From assembly GCF_900104955.1 (NCBI RefSeq), contig NZ_FNSI01000001.1, positions 3,506,001 through 3,570,000 of the forward strand: a DNA stretch of 64,000 nt, read 5' to 3'. Shown here one piece after another: positions 25,487-34,926 of this stretch (the stretch's first letter is position 1; every line of letters starts with the position of its first letter). The stretch comes from Beijerinckia sp. 28-YEA-48 (GTDB lineage: Bacteria > Pseudomonadota > Alphaproteobacteria > Rhizobiales > Beijerinckiaceae). A model generated the notes under the pieces. It was not told the origin of the DNA. It saw nothing but the letters and a program-made list of their open reading frames with translations, and searched no databases. Position numbers and translations under genes: made by a program.

Positions 25487-27844
25487 CTATTCGGAAACGA
25501 CATAGGTATGCAAGCTGATACGGCCTGACGCATCGACCTCGCGGTAGACACCCTGGATTTCCACTTCGAAGCCCGGGAAGGCGTTGAAGCAGACCTCGAA
25601 CATCTTGAGATAATCGATCATCGGCTGCGCCCGCTCGGTGAGCCGCTCGCCCGGCACAATCGTGGCGATGCCGGGTGGATAAACGACGAAAGGCGTCGTG
25701 GCGATACGGCCGGCGAGAGCGTTGATCGGCAGGAAGTCGACATCATTGCGCACGAGGTAGCGCGCCGCGTCGCGCGGCGACATGGCGATTTCGGGCAGGT
25801 GCTCAGAGGAGAATTGCTTCGCCTGAAGGGCGCTGACGCCAGCGTCGCGGAAGAAGCGATGCATTTCCCCACAGAGATCGCGCAAGCGCACACCGGCGTA
25901 GCGTGCCCGCCGCCGTCCGTAGAACTCAGGTATGACGTCTTCCAGCAGGGCGTTGTCGTCGTGCAGCTTTTTGAAGGCGACGAGACCACTGATCAGGGTT
26001 CCGGCCTTGCTGGCCTCGATACCAGGCGTCAGCAGGAAGAGCAGCGAGTTGAGATCGTTCTTCTCCGCAACGATACGGTTCTCGCGCAGATACTGGGCGA
26101 CGATAGGGGCTGGGATGCCGTGCTCGGCGTAACCGCCGGTCGCGCGGTCGAAACCTGGCGTCAACAAAGTCAGCTTGTTCGGGTCTGTCATCGCGAAACC
26201 CGCCGTCATGCTGGCGAAGCCATGCCAGGCCTCGCCAGGCGCGAGCTGCCAATAGGCCGGATTGCTCGCTAGTTGATCGGTGCTGATCGATTCCCAGGCG
26301 ACATTGTGGATGCCGCCTTCGCGTGACACATCCGGAATGGCGACGCGATCGGGCACGAAGGGTTCGAAGAACCAGCGGCGTTCCGGCCGTGCCTCCTTCT
26401 CTTCGAACTCGCGGCGCACGGCGCGGATCTTCTTGCGCAGCTCAATGCCCAGCCGGATCGTATCGTCCCAGAGCACTTCGCCAGAGCGGCCCTTCATCAT
26501 CTGCGCGCCGACATCGAGCGAGGCGAAGAGCGGATAGAAAGGCGACGTCGAGGCATATTGCATGAAGCTCTCGTTGAAGCGTCGATGCTCGACACGTCGC
26601 TTCTGGCCGCGAATATGCCTGTCCTTCATGTGGATCTGCGACGCCTGCGAGAAACTCGCGAGCTGCTTATGGGTCGATTGCGTAGCGATGATCCCCGGCG
26701 CCTCGGGCCCAAGGTTCGTCAGCCCCATGGCGAAACGCCCAGCATAGAGCGGATGGAACTTCATGAAACCGGCCCAGGCCTCGTCGAACAGGATATATTC
26801 ACAGAGGTGGCCGATACGCTCCAGGATCATCTGGGCATTGTGGATCGTGCCATCGTAAGTGCATTGCTCGACGACCGCGACGCGGAAGGGGCGCGGCCTG
26901 CGCCAGGCCTCGGGATCCTTGACCAGAGGGTGATTGCGGATGCGCTGGCGCAACACCTCCTCGTCGAGCGAGTCCCAACCCATGGGGCCGATCAGCCCCC
27001 AGGCGTTGCGCACCGTCGGCACATAGACCGGGATGCCACCGCTGATCATCAGCGCGCCGTGATGGGCGGCCTTGTGGTTGTTACGATCGAACAGCACGAG
27101 GTCGCCATCGGTGACCAGGGCCGCAAGCGCGACCTTGTTCGAGGTCGAGGTGCCATTGAGGACGAAATAGGTCTTTTCGGCCCCGAAGATTCGCGCCGCT
27201 TCTTTCTGGGCCTTGAGCGCTGGACCTTCGTGTGTCAGCAAGTCGCCGAGATCGAGCACGGAATTGTCGAGATCGTCACGGAAGACCGCTTCGCCAAGAT
27301 GTTCCATGAAGACGCGGCCGATCGGGCTGCGGCTATAGAACACGCCGCCGTTGTGGCCCGGACAGGTCCAGAGCTGGTTGCCTTCTTCCGCATAGTCGAC
27401 GAGCGTACCGAAGAACGGCGTCTTCAACGTTTCGGCATATTGCTTCAAGCGGCTGATGAGGTTCTTGGCGATGAAGGGCGGCGTCTCTTCCGAAAGGAAG
27501 ACATAGCCGTCAATGAAATCGAGCACTTCGACGGGCAGATCCTCGAACCGCTTGCGGCGGATCAGCAGGATGATCGGAAAATCGAGGCCGCGACGGCGCA
27601 TCAGGTTGATCAACGCCGCTGTCTTGCCCTCTAGGCCTTTCTTGCCCCAGTCGACGACCATGCAGCCGATGGCGGCATCGGTCTGCACGGCAATCTCGGC
27701 GTCCTCAAGTTTACGCGCCTTGACGACCTCGAAGCCGGAACGCTCGATTTCGGTGACGATCTGATTGAAGCGGACGCCCTCGAGATCATCCGCGTCAAAG
27801 GTCGGCGCCGAGAAGAGGAACGTGAAACGTCTGAAATAATCCAT
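25487..27844 (-). CDS. Orn/Lys/Arg-type PLP decarboxylase (fold type I)
   Basis: A 785-residue enzyme of the large inducible decarboxylase family. The N-terminal wing domain (about 1-130) is followed by the aminotransferase-fold core with PLP-lysine Lys393 in STHKQLASF, and a C-terminal domain with TPFVVYPPGI. It decarboxylates ornithine, lysine or arginine to the diamine, consuming a cytosolic proton. The upstream region contains a structured leader with upstream ORFs, consistent with polyamine- or amino-acid-responsive control. Which amino acid is used cannot be read; ornithine is favoured by the leader type. Confidence 0.92.
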   Translation of the reverse strand: MDYFRRFTFLFSAPTFDADDLEGVRFNQIVTEIERSGFEVVKARKLEDAEIAVQTDAAIGCMVVDWGKKGLEGKTAALINLMRRRGLDFPIILLIRRKRFEDLPVEVLDFIDGYVFLSEETPPFIAKNLISRLKQYAETLKTPFFGTLVDYAEEGNQLWTCPGHNGGVFYSRSPIGRVFMEHLGEAVFRDDLDNSVLDLGDLLTHEGPALKAQKEAARIFGAEKTYFVLNGTSTSNKVALAALVTDGDLVLFDRNNHKAAHHGALMISGGIPVYVPTVRNAWGLIGPMGWDSLDEEVLRQRIRNHPLVKDPEAWRRPRPFRVAVVEQCTYDGTIHNAQMILERIGHLCEYILFDEAWAGFMKFHPLYAGRFAMGLTNLGPEAPGIIATQSTHKQLASFSQASQIHMKDRHIRGQKRRVEHRRFNESFMQYASTSPFYPLFASLDVGAQMMKGRSGEVLWDDTIRLGIELRKKIRAVRREFEEKEARPERRWFFEPFVPDRVAIPDVSREGGIHNVAWESISTDQLASNPAYWQLAPGEAWHGFASMTAGFAMTDPNKLTLLTPGFDRATGGYAEHGIPAPIVAQYLRENRIVAEKNDLNSLLFLLTPGIEASKAGTLISGLVAFKKLHDDNALLEDVIPEFYGRRRARYAGVRLRDLCGEMHRFFRDAGVSALQAKQFSSEHLPEIAMSPRDAARYLVRNDVDFLPINALAGRIATTPFVVYPPGIATIVPGERLTERAQPMIDYLKMFEVCFNAFPGFEVEIQGVYREVDASGRISLHTYVVSE

Positions 27845-27959
27845 GTCTGCCCCAATCGAATTGAGCGTCGATCTGTCGTCGCGTTAGATGACAGTATGGT
27901 GACATGGACATAGCTCCGGCGACCAGAGGCGCAGGACGAAACCGGGCAGCGCGTCGTCG

Positions 27960-28165
27960 TAGATAACCAAATCCCGATCGCGCTTTTCAGAATGAGCCGT
28001 TTTAATAGCTCCGGAGGCGGAGGCCAGAGGCCTGCATCCCTTCGGGTGTGGGCATTTTAAGCTTTAAATCAAAAGCTTGGGTGCAGAGACGCTCTCGGCG
28101 TCGCGGCGGACCACGGTGCGCGACATCAACATGGAGGCGCATCGTGTGTGCCTCCAGCCATTGCC
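27960..28165 (-). promoter_or_regulatory. structured leader of the decarboxylase, candidate speF-type element
   Basis: The 353-base gap upstream of the decarboxylase, read on the minus strand, has a chain of hairpins: GACGC-CGAGA-GCGTC, AAGCTTT-TGATT-AAAGCTT, CCC-GAA-GGG, AGGCC-TCT-GGCCT and GAGC...GCTC. A CTGCA/TGCAG pairing encloses the AAGCTT hairpin. An alphaproteobacterial speF leader RNA upstream of ornithine decarboxylase genes is an established family; the match is from memory of its position and style, not from a model search. Ends are approximate. Confidence 0.5.
28002..28142 (-). CDS. 46-residue leader ORF upstream of the decarboxylase
   Basis: ATG at 28142 has a GGAGG eight bases upstream, the best ribosome site in the leader. 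The product starts MRLHVDVAHRGPPRRRE and is arginine-rich. The frame runs through all the central hairpins and stops in the last one. A second overlapping frame (28064-28132, 22 residues, MLMSRTVVRRDAES) starts ten bases later in another frame. Leader-peptide control of ornithine decarboxylase is known in gammaproteobacteria (SpeFL); whether this ORF acts similarly is inference. Confidence 0.4.
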   Translation of the reverse strand: MRLHVDVAHRGPPRRRERLCTQAFDLKLKMPTPEGMQASGLRLRSY

Positions 28166-28197
28166 ACAGGCCGGGCCCGCCGAAAGTCGCGTTTTAT

Positions 28198-29706
28198 CTA
28201 GGAGGCGAGAGCGGCGAACTGCTCATTGCCCTTCGGAGAAAATATGGCGCGTTTCGTGTCGCATACATACATCGGCACATATTGCTGTGCGCATTGCGCG
28301 AGTTCGATGACGGATTGGAGGATGAACTGTACTTTCTCCTCCGGCATGAGAACGCTGAAATTCAACCGGATGAATCCCGGCTTCGCCATTTCCTGCCCAG
28401 CCAGAATATCGCGCCGCAGCTTTTCGGATTCCGCCGCATCGATCGACAACAGCCGATGGACGTAGGGTCCGGCGCAGGCACAGCCGCCGCGCGCCTGAAT
28501 GCCGAAGCGATCGCTCAGCATGCGCGTCACCAGTTGCTGGTGCACGAACCCACCGTTCTCGTCCCGCATTCTGAAAGAGAAGATCGGCAATCGAGGCAAT
28601 TTCGGCGATCCCAAGAGCTCGATGCGCGGTTGATCCTGCCAGGCGGCCATGGCGCGCCGGGTGAGTTCGGCATTGCGATGCTGCATCGCCTCCGGGCCAA
28701 TCGCGTCTTTCACCATGAACGCCAGCGCGGCGCGAATATCGCCCACCACATTCGGCGTTCCCGCTTCTTCGCGCGCTTCGAGACTGCCGCTGTAATCATG
28801 GCTGAGCGGCGAGACAAAGCGAACGGTGCCGCCGCCCGGCCAACTCGGCCGCGTCATGACAACAGCATCGTGGCGGACGATCAACACGCCCGATGCGCCA
28901 GGGCCGCCGATGAACTTATGTGGCGATACGACAATGGCATCGATTTCGGCCTGGTTGCCTGGCGACGACTGGGCCGGCGACATGGCGATCGGCAGATAGG
29001 GACCGGCTCCCGCATAGTCCCAAACCATTTTGGCGCCAGCCGCCTTCACACGGCGCGTGACGGCCGCAACGTCGGTGACGATACCCGTCACATTGGACGC
29101 CGCGGAAAAAGAGCAAACAACAAGATCGCAGGAAGCGGATTCTTGCAACGCCGCATCGAGCGCAGCCATGTCCGGGCCGCCATCGAGGCTCTCGGCGATT
29201 TCAATCACCTCGGCCCCACTTTCGCGCCAAGGCAGAATATTGGAGTGATGTTCATAGGGGCCGATGATGATACGGGCCCGCTGGCCTGCGGCCACCGCCT
29301 GATTGACGCCGAGCAAAGAGACAAGGCGGTTGATCCCCGCCGTCGCGCCAGAGCCAGCAAAAATCACCGCGTGCTGATCCGTCGCGCCGCAAGACTGTGC
29401 GATGACAGCACGGGCTTCCCGACGCATCCGGGTCATGAGGCCGCCGCAATAGGAAGCCTCAGTATGGCTGTTGGCGTAATAGGGCAGAACGCGCTCGAGA
29501 ATGAACGCCTCGATCTGCATGAGCGCGCGCCCGGAGGCGACATAATCCGCATAGACGAGTGGCTTTTTGCCGAAGGGCCCGTCGATCTCGGCCGCGTTGC
29601 CGATCAATCCCGCCTGCAACCTGCTCATCAGGCCCGGCTGCGCCAGGACATTCCTGAATTCATCCAACAACGTCGCCGCTGGAACGGTCGACCGCGTGTT
29701 CTGCAT
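28198..29706 (-). CDS. class V aminotransferase-fold PLP enzyme (cysteine desulfurase/selenocysteine lyase-like)
   Basis: A 502-residue fold-type I enzyme. The start at 29706 (MQNTRSTVPA) has GGGGA upstream; a longer frame lacks one. FAGSGATAGINRL is the PLP-phosphate region, Lys264 in SPHKFIGG is the Schiff-base lysine, and GGCACAGPY near residue 425 carries a candidate catalytic cysteine. The length exceeds SufS/CsdA by about 100 residues. The substrate may be cysteine or another amino acid. It is divergent from an Lrp/AsnC regulator across 106 AT-rich bases, which suggests amino-acid-responsive control. Confidence 0.88.
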   Translation of the reverse strand: MQNTRSTVPAATLLDEFRNVLAQPGLMSRLQAGLIGNAAEIDGPFGKKPLVYADYVASGRALMQIEAFILERVLPYYANSHTEASYCGGLMTRMRREARAVIAQSCGATDQHAVIFAGSGATAGINRLVSLLGVNQAVAAGQRARIIIGPYEHHSNILPWRESGAEVIEIAESLDGGPDMAALDAALQESASCDLVVCSFSAASNVTGIVTDVAAVTRRVKAAGAKMVWDYAGAGPYLPIAMSPAQSSPGNQAEIDAIVVSPHKFIGGPGASGVLIVRHDAVVMTRPSWPGGGTVRFVSPLSHDYSGSLEAREEAGTPNVVGDIRAALAFMVKDAIGPEAMQHRNAELTRRAMAAWQDQPRIELLGSPKLPRLPIFSFRMRDENGGFVHQQLVTRMLSDRFGIQARGGCACAGPYVHRLLSIDAAESEKLRRDILAGQEMAKPGFIRLNFSVLMPEEKVQFILQSVIELAQCAQQYVPMYVCDTKRAIFSPKGNEQFAALAS

Positions 29707-29812
29707 CTCAAATCCCCTAACCAGAAGGCTGGAAAAATAGACCCAGAAAGGAATTGAATTATCACATAAATTTTGCAATATTTCTCATAAATTGGGTCAT
29801 TTGATTGGTAAA
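29707..29812. promoter_or_regulatory. divergent promoter, aminotransferase-fold gene and lrp-like gene
   Basis: A 106-base AT-rich spacer (ATTATCACATAAATTTTGC, TTTCTCATAAATTGGG). AT-rich imperfect repeats are usual Lrp targets. No single operator could be defined. Confidence 0.45.
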
Positions 29813-30283
29813 ATGGAAAAAATAGACGCTATTGATCTAAAAATTCTCACGTGGCTGCAAAAGGACGGCGCGATCTCGCAGCGTGACCTCGCTGAACGAG
29901 TCGGCCTCTCCCAAAATGCCTGCTGGCGGCGGCTGCAACGGCTGACCGCCGACGGCATCATCGGCAACAGCCAGGTCAACATCGATCTCAAGGCGTTGGG
30001 GCTCGACCTGACGGTCTTCGTGATGATCCGTACCCGTCATCATTCAAAAGAATGGGCCGACAGCTTTCGCACGCATGTCGAACGTCTCCCCGAAGTCATC
30101 GATTTTTATCGGATCGGTGGCGACTGGGACTATCTGATCAAAGTCGTCACAAAAGGAATGGCAGGCTACGACGCCTTTTATCAGAAGCTCATCACCAATT
30201 TCGACCTGGCCACGGTGACAGGCTTCTTCTCCATGGAAGCGATCATCGACAATCGCCCCACGGATCTCACCCGCATGCGGTGA
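29813..30283 (+). CDS. Lrp/AsnC-family transcriptional regulator
   Basis: A 156-residue regulator from MEKIDAIDLK, the canonical start of the family; seven more in-frame residues upstream are unlikely. The N-terminal HTH covers about residues 5-60 (ISQRDLAERVGLSQNACWRR) and the C-terminal RAM domain about 65-145 (GGDWDYLIKVVT). It is divergent from the cysteine-desulfurase-like gene and probably controls it in response to an amino acid. Confidence 0.95.
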   Translation: MEKIDAIDLKILTWLQKDGAISQRDLAERVGLSQNACWRRLQRLTADGIIGNSQVNIDLKALGLDLTVFVMIRTRHHSKEWADSFRTHVERLPEVIDFYRIGGDWDYLIKVVTKGMAGYDAFYQKLITNFDLATVTGFFSMEAIIDNRPTDLTRMR

Positions 30284-30301
30284 TGCGCTTCGATTTTAGT
30301 T

Positions 30302-31060
30302 TTACATTTTGCGCCCAAAACTCACTGGCGCGATATAGATGTCCCGCTCTCCCGGCTTGACCGTGGGAAACGCGGGAAAGGGGCTCGCCCGCTTCAGGAT
30401 CTCGAGCGCCTCACGATCCAACACGGCGTTGCCCGAGGATTTCGTCACCTCGCTCTCGGCGACCTCCCCTGCCCGGGTGAGAACAAACTTGACGACCGTC
30501 GTTCCGGAGGCGCCCCGTGCTTCGCGCGGGTAGCGCTTGAAACGCTGCAAATGGCCAAAGACCAGAGCGTTATAAGCGTTTGAACTCGCCTCGGTGAACT
30601 GACCGATGCGGTCCGTCTTTGGCGGCGCCAGGGTTTCGGGAACGGGCGGCTGCGGTGTCTCTTGTGGTTTCTCCACCGCCTTGGGCTCTTCCCGTGGCAG
30701 CGCGACATCGGCCTGTTCAAGCGGCGGGGCTTTCGCCACCTGCTCCACGGGCTTCTCTTGGGTTTTGGGCTGCTCCTGCGGAACCGCGTCGGTCTGCTGC
30801 ATGGCCGGCCCGATAGCCACGTCCTGATCCTGCTGGCTCGGCGAAGAGGCTTCGACAGGCGCCAATGTCACCGCGATCGCAGCGATCGTGATGGGCTTGT
30901 CCGGCACGCGCGAAAAATCGGTCACCAGCAGCGCGACAGCCGCGGCGTGAACCATAACGATCACAACGGCAGCGATGATCCACCGCATCAAGGGTCGCTG
31001 TTGCGGCCAATGCAACGCAAGGGGGTTCAACACATGGGGATTCATCGCATGAAAATTCAT
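30302..31060 (-). CDS. tonB: TonB-family energy transducer
   Basis: A 252-residue TonB-like protein. One N-terminal membrane segment (about 27-47, IIAAVVIVMVHAAAVALLV) is followed by a Pro/Glu/Lys-rich periplasmic spacer (70-145) and a C-terminal TonB domain (YPREARGASGTTVVKF...). It links proton-driven ExbB-ExbD to the outer-membrane receptor of the same operon. Its start overlaps the exbD stop by four bases. Confidence 0.93.
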   Translation of the reverse strand: MNFHAMNPHVLNPLALHWPQQRPLMRWIIAAVVIVMVHAAAVALLVTDFSRVPDKPITIAAIAVTLAPVEASSPSQQDQDVAIGPAMQQTDAVPQEQPKTQEKPVEQVAKAPPLEQADVALPREEPKAVEKPQETPQPPVPETLAPPKTDRIGQFTEASSNAYNALVFGHLQRFKRYPREARGASGTTVVKFVLTRAGEVAESEVTKSSGNAVLDREALEILKRASPFPAFPTVKPGERDIYIAPVSFGRKM

Positions 31061-31488
31061 GGCTTGATCGCTGCTTCTTCCAATCCGACAAGGGCGAGCT
31101 TGAGATAGCCCGCATCCCGCAAGCTGTTCATCACCTGCATCAGCCCGCCGTAATCCAGCGTCTTATCCGCTCGGATGAAGATCGTTTCATCCTTGTGATT
31201 GCCCGTCACCGTGTCGAGAACGCCAGCGAGCGCCTCACGCGGGACGACTGTTTCGCCAACGAGAAGCGTCAGGTCCGGTTTGATGGTCACGAAGATCGGT
31301 TTATCTGGGCGCGGTTGCTCAGGTGCCGTGCTGGCGGGAAGATTGACGCCGATATCGACGGTGGCAAGGGGGGCGGCCACCATGAAGATGATCAGGAGAA
31401 CCAGAATGACGTCGATAAAAGGCGTGACGTTAATTTCGTGCTGGATTTCCAGATCGTCCCCCGAACGTGAACCTAGGCGCATGGCCAT
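31057..31488 (-). CDS. exbD: ExbD/TolR biopolymer transport protein
   Basis: A 143-residue protein from MAMRLGSRSG at 31488, preceded by GGAGCG and overlapping the end of exbB. It has one membrane segment (about 22-42, with the conserved Asp in NVTPFIDVILVLLIIFMV) and a periplasmic C-terminal domain. The Asp is the proton-coupling residue of the family. It forms the motor with ExbB and TonB. Confidence 0.94.
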   Translation of the reverse strand: MAMRLGSRSGDDLEIQHEINVTPFIDVILVLLIIFMVAAPLATVDIGVNLPASTAPEQPRPDKPIFVTIKPDLTLLVGETVVPREALAGVLDTVTGNHKDETIFIRADKTLDYGGLMQVMNSLRDAGYLKLALVGLEEAAIKP

Positions 31489-31489
31489 G

Positions 31490-32311
31490 TTAATCGCTCC
31501 GTGAGAGGGATGATGGCGGGATATCACCAAGATGGCGCCGACTGATGAGCAGGAGAAGCTGCGCGGAGGCATCCGTCAGCCGTGCGCGATAACCACCGGT
31601 CACACGCGCCAGATGATTGTAGATCACGACCGCGGGAATAGCGGCGAAAAGCCCAACAGCCGTCGTCAGCAGAGCTTCCGCAATACCAGGCGCCACTACA
31701 GCGAGATTGGTGGTGTGCGCTTCGGAAATACCGATGAAGGAATTCATGATCCCCCAGACCGTGCCGAACAGGCCAACGAAGGGCGCGGTTGCGCCGATCG
31801 TCGCCAATATGCCGGTGCCACTGGCGATTTGCCGCGCGCTGGCAGCTTCCGCCCGCTCCAGCCGCAGGGTGATCCGTTCCTTGAGGCCATCGTCTACGAC
31901 GCCGCCTGACAGAGCGACCTCCTGCGCAGCCGAACGGATCAGTTGCGCCACGGCATCACGGCCATCGCCACTCGTGCGCAAGGCGTCGGCCAAACTGCCC
32001 CCTTGCTCCAACATGTTGAGCCGCCGTTGAACGAGCCGGCTAGCCGTCATCAGCTCGATGGTCTTGGTCAACCAGACAGTCCATGTCACCAGGGAAGCGA
32101 AGATCAGTCCGATCATCACCGCTTTCACGACGATGTCGGCGGCGACGAACATGCCCCAGGGCGACAGGTTCCGCGGCAAGAGACTGAGCGGCGTGTCTGC
32201 GAGCGCCGGCTGGGACAGACATATGGACCCGAACGCCAAAGCCGCCGGGGCCATCAATGCCCCCAACTGCGCGAGAGCGCCATGTCTCCGACCTGAGTTA
32301 CGATGTGTCAT
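31490..32311 (-). CDS. exbB: ExbB/MotA/TolQ proton channel protein
   Basis: A 273-residue protein with an N-terminal signal-like extension, three membrane segments (about 58-80, 160-180 and 205-225) and the conserved ExbB core (GILATIGATAPFVGLFGTVWG, then EALLTTAVGLFAAIPAVVIYN). The start at 32311 (MTHRNSG) is preferred over a GTG five codons upstream. It is the second gene of the operon after the TonB-dependent receptor, 27 bases downstream of it. Confidence 0.94.
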   Translation of the reverse strand: MTHRNSGRRHGALAQLGALMAPAALAFGSICLSQPALADTPLSLLPRNLSPWGMFVAADIVVKAVMIGLIFASLVTWTVWLTKTIELMTASRLVQRRLNMLEQGGSLADALRTSGDGRDAVAQLIRSAAQEVALSGGVVDDGLKERITLRLERAEAASARQIASGTGILATIGATAPFVGLFGTVWGIMNSFIGISEAHTTNLAVVAPGIAEALLTTAVGLFAAIPAVVIYNHLARVTGGYRARLTDASAQLLLLISRRHLGDIPPSSLSRSD

Positions 32312-32338
32312 ACGGTTTCTCTGCACTGTATCATCCGA

Positions 32339-34780
32339 TCAAAATTTTTGCGTGAGGCTGACAAAAAACCCACGGCGTGGGCCATATTGCGGAGCAAAGA
32401 CACCGATGCCGGATCCGTCTCTGATCTGGTAGACCGTGTCGAACAGGTTCACGACATTGAACCGCAAGGTGGCGGGCTTCGCGTCGCTCAGCCACTTGAA
32501 GTCGTGCGAAATGCCGAGGTTCACTTGCGAATACGCGGGCAGTGACCCGGTATTGGCAAAGCCATTTCGCAGACCACTTCCGTAAATCATATCGACGGAA
32601 AATCGCGTGCCATTCCACAAATAGGAAGCACCGGCCGAACCCGTTATCCGTTGCGCATGATCGGTATAGACCTGATGGTTCGCGATATAAGCAAGCTCGT
32701 CAGCACCGAACAGAAACTGGTTGGAAACGATGTTGCTGGCGACCTGCCGCGCCACGGCGATATTGCCATAGGCACTGAAGTCGCCATTGGTGTATTTTGC
32801 CGTCAGCTCAACGCCGGCATTCTCGCCGCGCGCATAGTTGAAGGCGGTCAATATATAGGCCGCCCCAAACTGCCCATCATCCAGAAGGTCGCGCGCGATC
32901 TTATAATAGGCATCGACGCCAATCTCGAGCCCCGGCAAAAGCCGGTGGGTCACGCCGACATCAAAATAGTGCGAACGCTCGGGCAGAACCGGGCCAGCGA
33001 TACCGACCTCGGGCTGTTGCGTGGTGTTCTGCACCAGACCGAGATTCGTTGGAGCCGCCAAAATCTGCTGCGGCGGTGTGAAATAGCGCGCATAGCCGGC
33101 ATGGAACACCGTGCCCTCAACGGGCGTATAGGTTAAATTGACGCGTGGGCTGAGCTGGTTGGCATTTACATATTGCGACATCTGGTCGAAGCGCAGTCCG
33201 GCATTCAGGGTCAATTGATTGTTGATCTTCCATTCGTCCTGCACATAGGCGCCAAAGAGGTAGCCGGTCTTCGAACTCGAATCGAAAATATTGACCGGCG
33301 CACCCGTGGGCTGACCTTGATCGTCGAGCAACAATGCGGTCGATGCATTTTTGACCATGGTTTGCTCGACGCTGGCGGTGAAGCCCGCGCGCAAGGTATG
33401 CGCATCAGCCCACTTATAAGATAGATCGGTCTGAATCCCGTTGACGACGCTTTGGCGGGAAACATTGGACGCGACGCCATTGAAGGCAAGATCACCCAAT
33501 ACATCAGGCTGGAAGCGCAGAATGCTCGTCCGGTTGAAAAAAGCGGTCTGTAGATCGAGACCATCATTGGAATATTGCAACGCCACGGTATTGAACTGGT
33601 TGAACTCCCTTTGCGTCTCGTTCAACTGAGACGAATTGAAGTTCGAGAGGCCGAAGGGAGAGAATTGCGGGAGCTGACCAGGGTTGTTGGGAATTTGGTA
33701 CTGACCGTTGGAGACGCCCCCCATATAGGTCAGCCGCAATGTCGGGCTGAGCACAGTCGATACATAGGCGAAGCCTTTTCCCTGATCGGTATGATCATGG
33801 ATCGCGGAGTTAAACCGTGTCGGATTTTCCAGGCCGATGTTGCTACCAAAGTAACGGCCCGAGACGTAATACTGCGTGCTTCCAACGGTGCCGCCGTATT
33901 CAGCGCTTGGCGTGACGGTGCCGCGGCTGCCGCCATAGATGCCGATCGACCCTGAATTGTCGAATGCGTTTTGCTTGGTCGTGATATCAACGACACCAGC
34001 CGTGCGGAGGCCGAACTGCGCCGGCATCGCCCCGGTAATCAACGACATATTGCCGACGATATTGCTGTCGAGGATCTGGCCAAACGCGCCGACGCTGTCT
34101 GGCAGCATGATGCCGTTGATCCGATACTGCACATTGGCGTGCTCATTGCGCACATGCAGATCGCCACTCGCCGCCGAGTCCTGAGTGACACCGGGAGCCT
34201 GGAGCAGCACGCGATCCAGACTGGTATTGGCTCCCTGCGGCAGGATGTCGATGTTCTCCTGCGTGATTTGGTAAGGCCGCGTGCCCGTCGGGGCGAAAAT
34301 CACCTTCCGCGCCGCATCGAACGTCTGGTTCTGCTGCGCGACAACCTGGGCTGGCGTCAGAACGGGCACAGAAGGCCGCTCGGGGTTGATGATACGGCTT
34401 GGCTCGGCGGTGACGCGCGCTGGGATCGATGAAGAAGGTTGCCGCCTCACCACGCGGACGGCCTGCGTCTTTCGCGGCTGCCGAGGCTCAACCGGGGCTG
34501 ATACACGGGTCTCCGGCAAAACGTTCCCACCGCTGGCCGGCGTCTCGACGGTCGCTGGCTTCTCCTGCGGAGCCGAGTTTTGTGCAGGTTGCGGCGTTGG
34601 GCTCGCTGCTGGCGCCTCCGGCTGAGATGGGGAAGCTTGATGATCCAGATTGGGTTCGGGCTGTTGAGAAGGGCCTTCATTCTGGGCGAGAGAGGGAAGG
34701 CTCGATGCGGCCAATAGAATGAACGAAGAGGCAGATAGCAGGAGTTCGCGCCTAAGGCGCGGAGATCGGGCACGGTTCAT
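32339..34780 (-). CDS. TonB-dependent outer-membrane receptor
   Basis: An 813-residue receptor. The start at 34780 (MNRARSPRLR) has AGGAA upstream and opens a signal peptide ending SLAQ. A Pro/Gln/Ala-rich linker (about 35-125) is followed by the plug domain (QAPGVTQDSAASGDLHVRN, INGIMLPDSVGAFGQ) and a beta-barrel ending in aromatic Phe (SLTQKF). Only the proteins of this operon are needed to energise it. The upstream DUF2946 gene suggests a metal such as copper as ligand, but siderophore or other cargo is possible. Confidence 0.93.
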   Translation of the reverse strand: MNRARSPRLRRELLLSASSFILLAASSLPSLAQNEGPSQQPEPNLDHQASPSQPEAPAASPTPQPAQNSAPQEKPATVETPASGGNVLPETRVSAPVEPRQPRKTQAVRVVRRQPSSSIPARVTAEPSRIINPERPSVPVLTPAQVVAQQNQTFDAARKVIFAPTGTRPYQITQENIDILPQGANTSLDRVLLQAPGVTQDSAASGDLHVRNEHANVQYRINGIMLPDSVGAFGQILDSNIVGNMSLITGAMPAQFGLRTAGVVDITTKQNAFDNSGSIGIYGGSRGTVTPSAEYGGTVGSTQYYVSGRYFGSNIGLENPTRFNSAIHDHTDQGKGFAYVSTVLSPTLRLTYMGGVSNGQYQIPNNPGQLPQFSPFGLSNFNSSQLNETQREFNQFNTVALQYSNDGLDLQTAFFNRTSILRFQPDVLGDLAFNGVASNVSRQSVVNGIQTDLSYKWADAHTLRAGFTASVEQTMVKNASTALLLDDQGQPTGAPVNIFDSSSKTGYLFGAYVQDEWKINNQLTLNAGLRFDQMSQYVNANQLSPRVNLTYTPVEGTVFHAGYARYFTPPQQILAAPTNLGLVQNTTQQPEVGIAGPVLPERSHYFDVGVTHRLLPGLEIGVDAYYKIARDLLDDGQFGAAYILTAFNYARGENAGVELTAKYTNGDFSAYGNIAVARQVASNIVSNQFLFGADELAYIANHQVYTDHAQRITGSAGASYLWNGTRFSVDMIYGSGLRNGFANTGSLPAYSQVNLGISHDFKWLSDAKPATLRFNVVNLFDTVYQIRDGSGIGVFAPQYGPRRGFFVSLTQKF

Positions 34781-34926
34781 AAGTGAATTTCCTGACCGGA
34801 ATAGTCGCGGCAAGTCATCAGCAAGTTGCTGGCGCGCGGGCGCCTCACTTGCTTGTGCGGGCAGCACCTCGATCACTTGATGCAATGTATCTTGGTACGT
34901 CGCTTCAAGTCATCGAAGCAGAAATG

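Noticed and set aside
26558..27634. 358-residue plus-strand frame opposite the decarboxylase
   Set aside because: Antisense to a well-supported PLP enzyme, His/Arg/Asp-rich shadow composition.
28048..29757. 569-residue plus-strand frame opposite the cysteine-desulfurase-like gene
   Set aside because: Shadow frame; the minus-strand gene has clear PLP motifs and a ribosome site.
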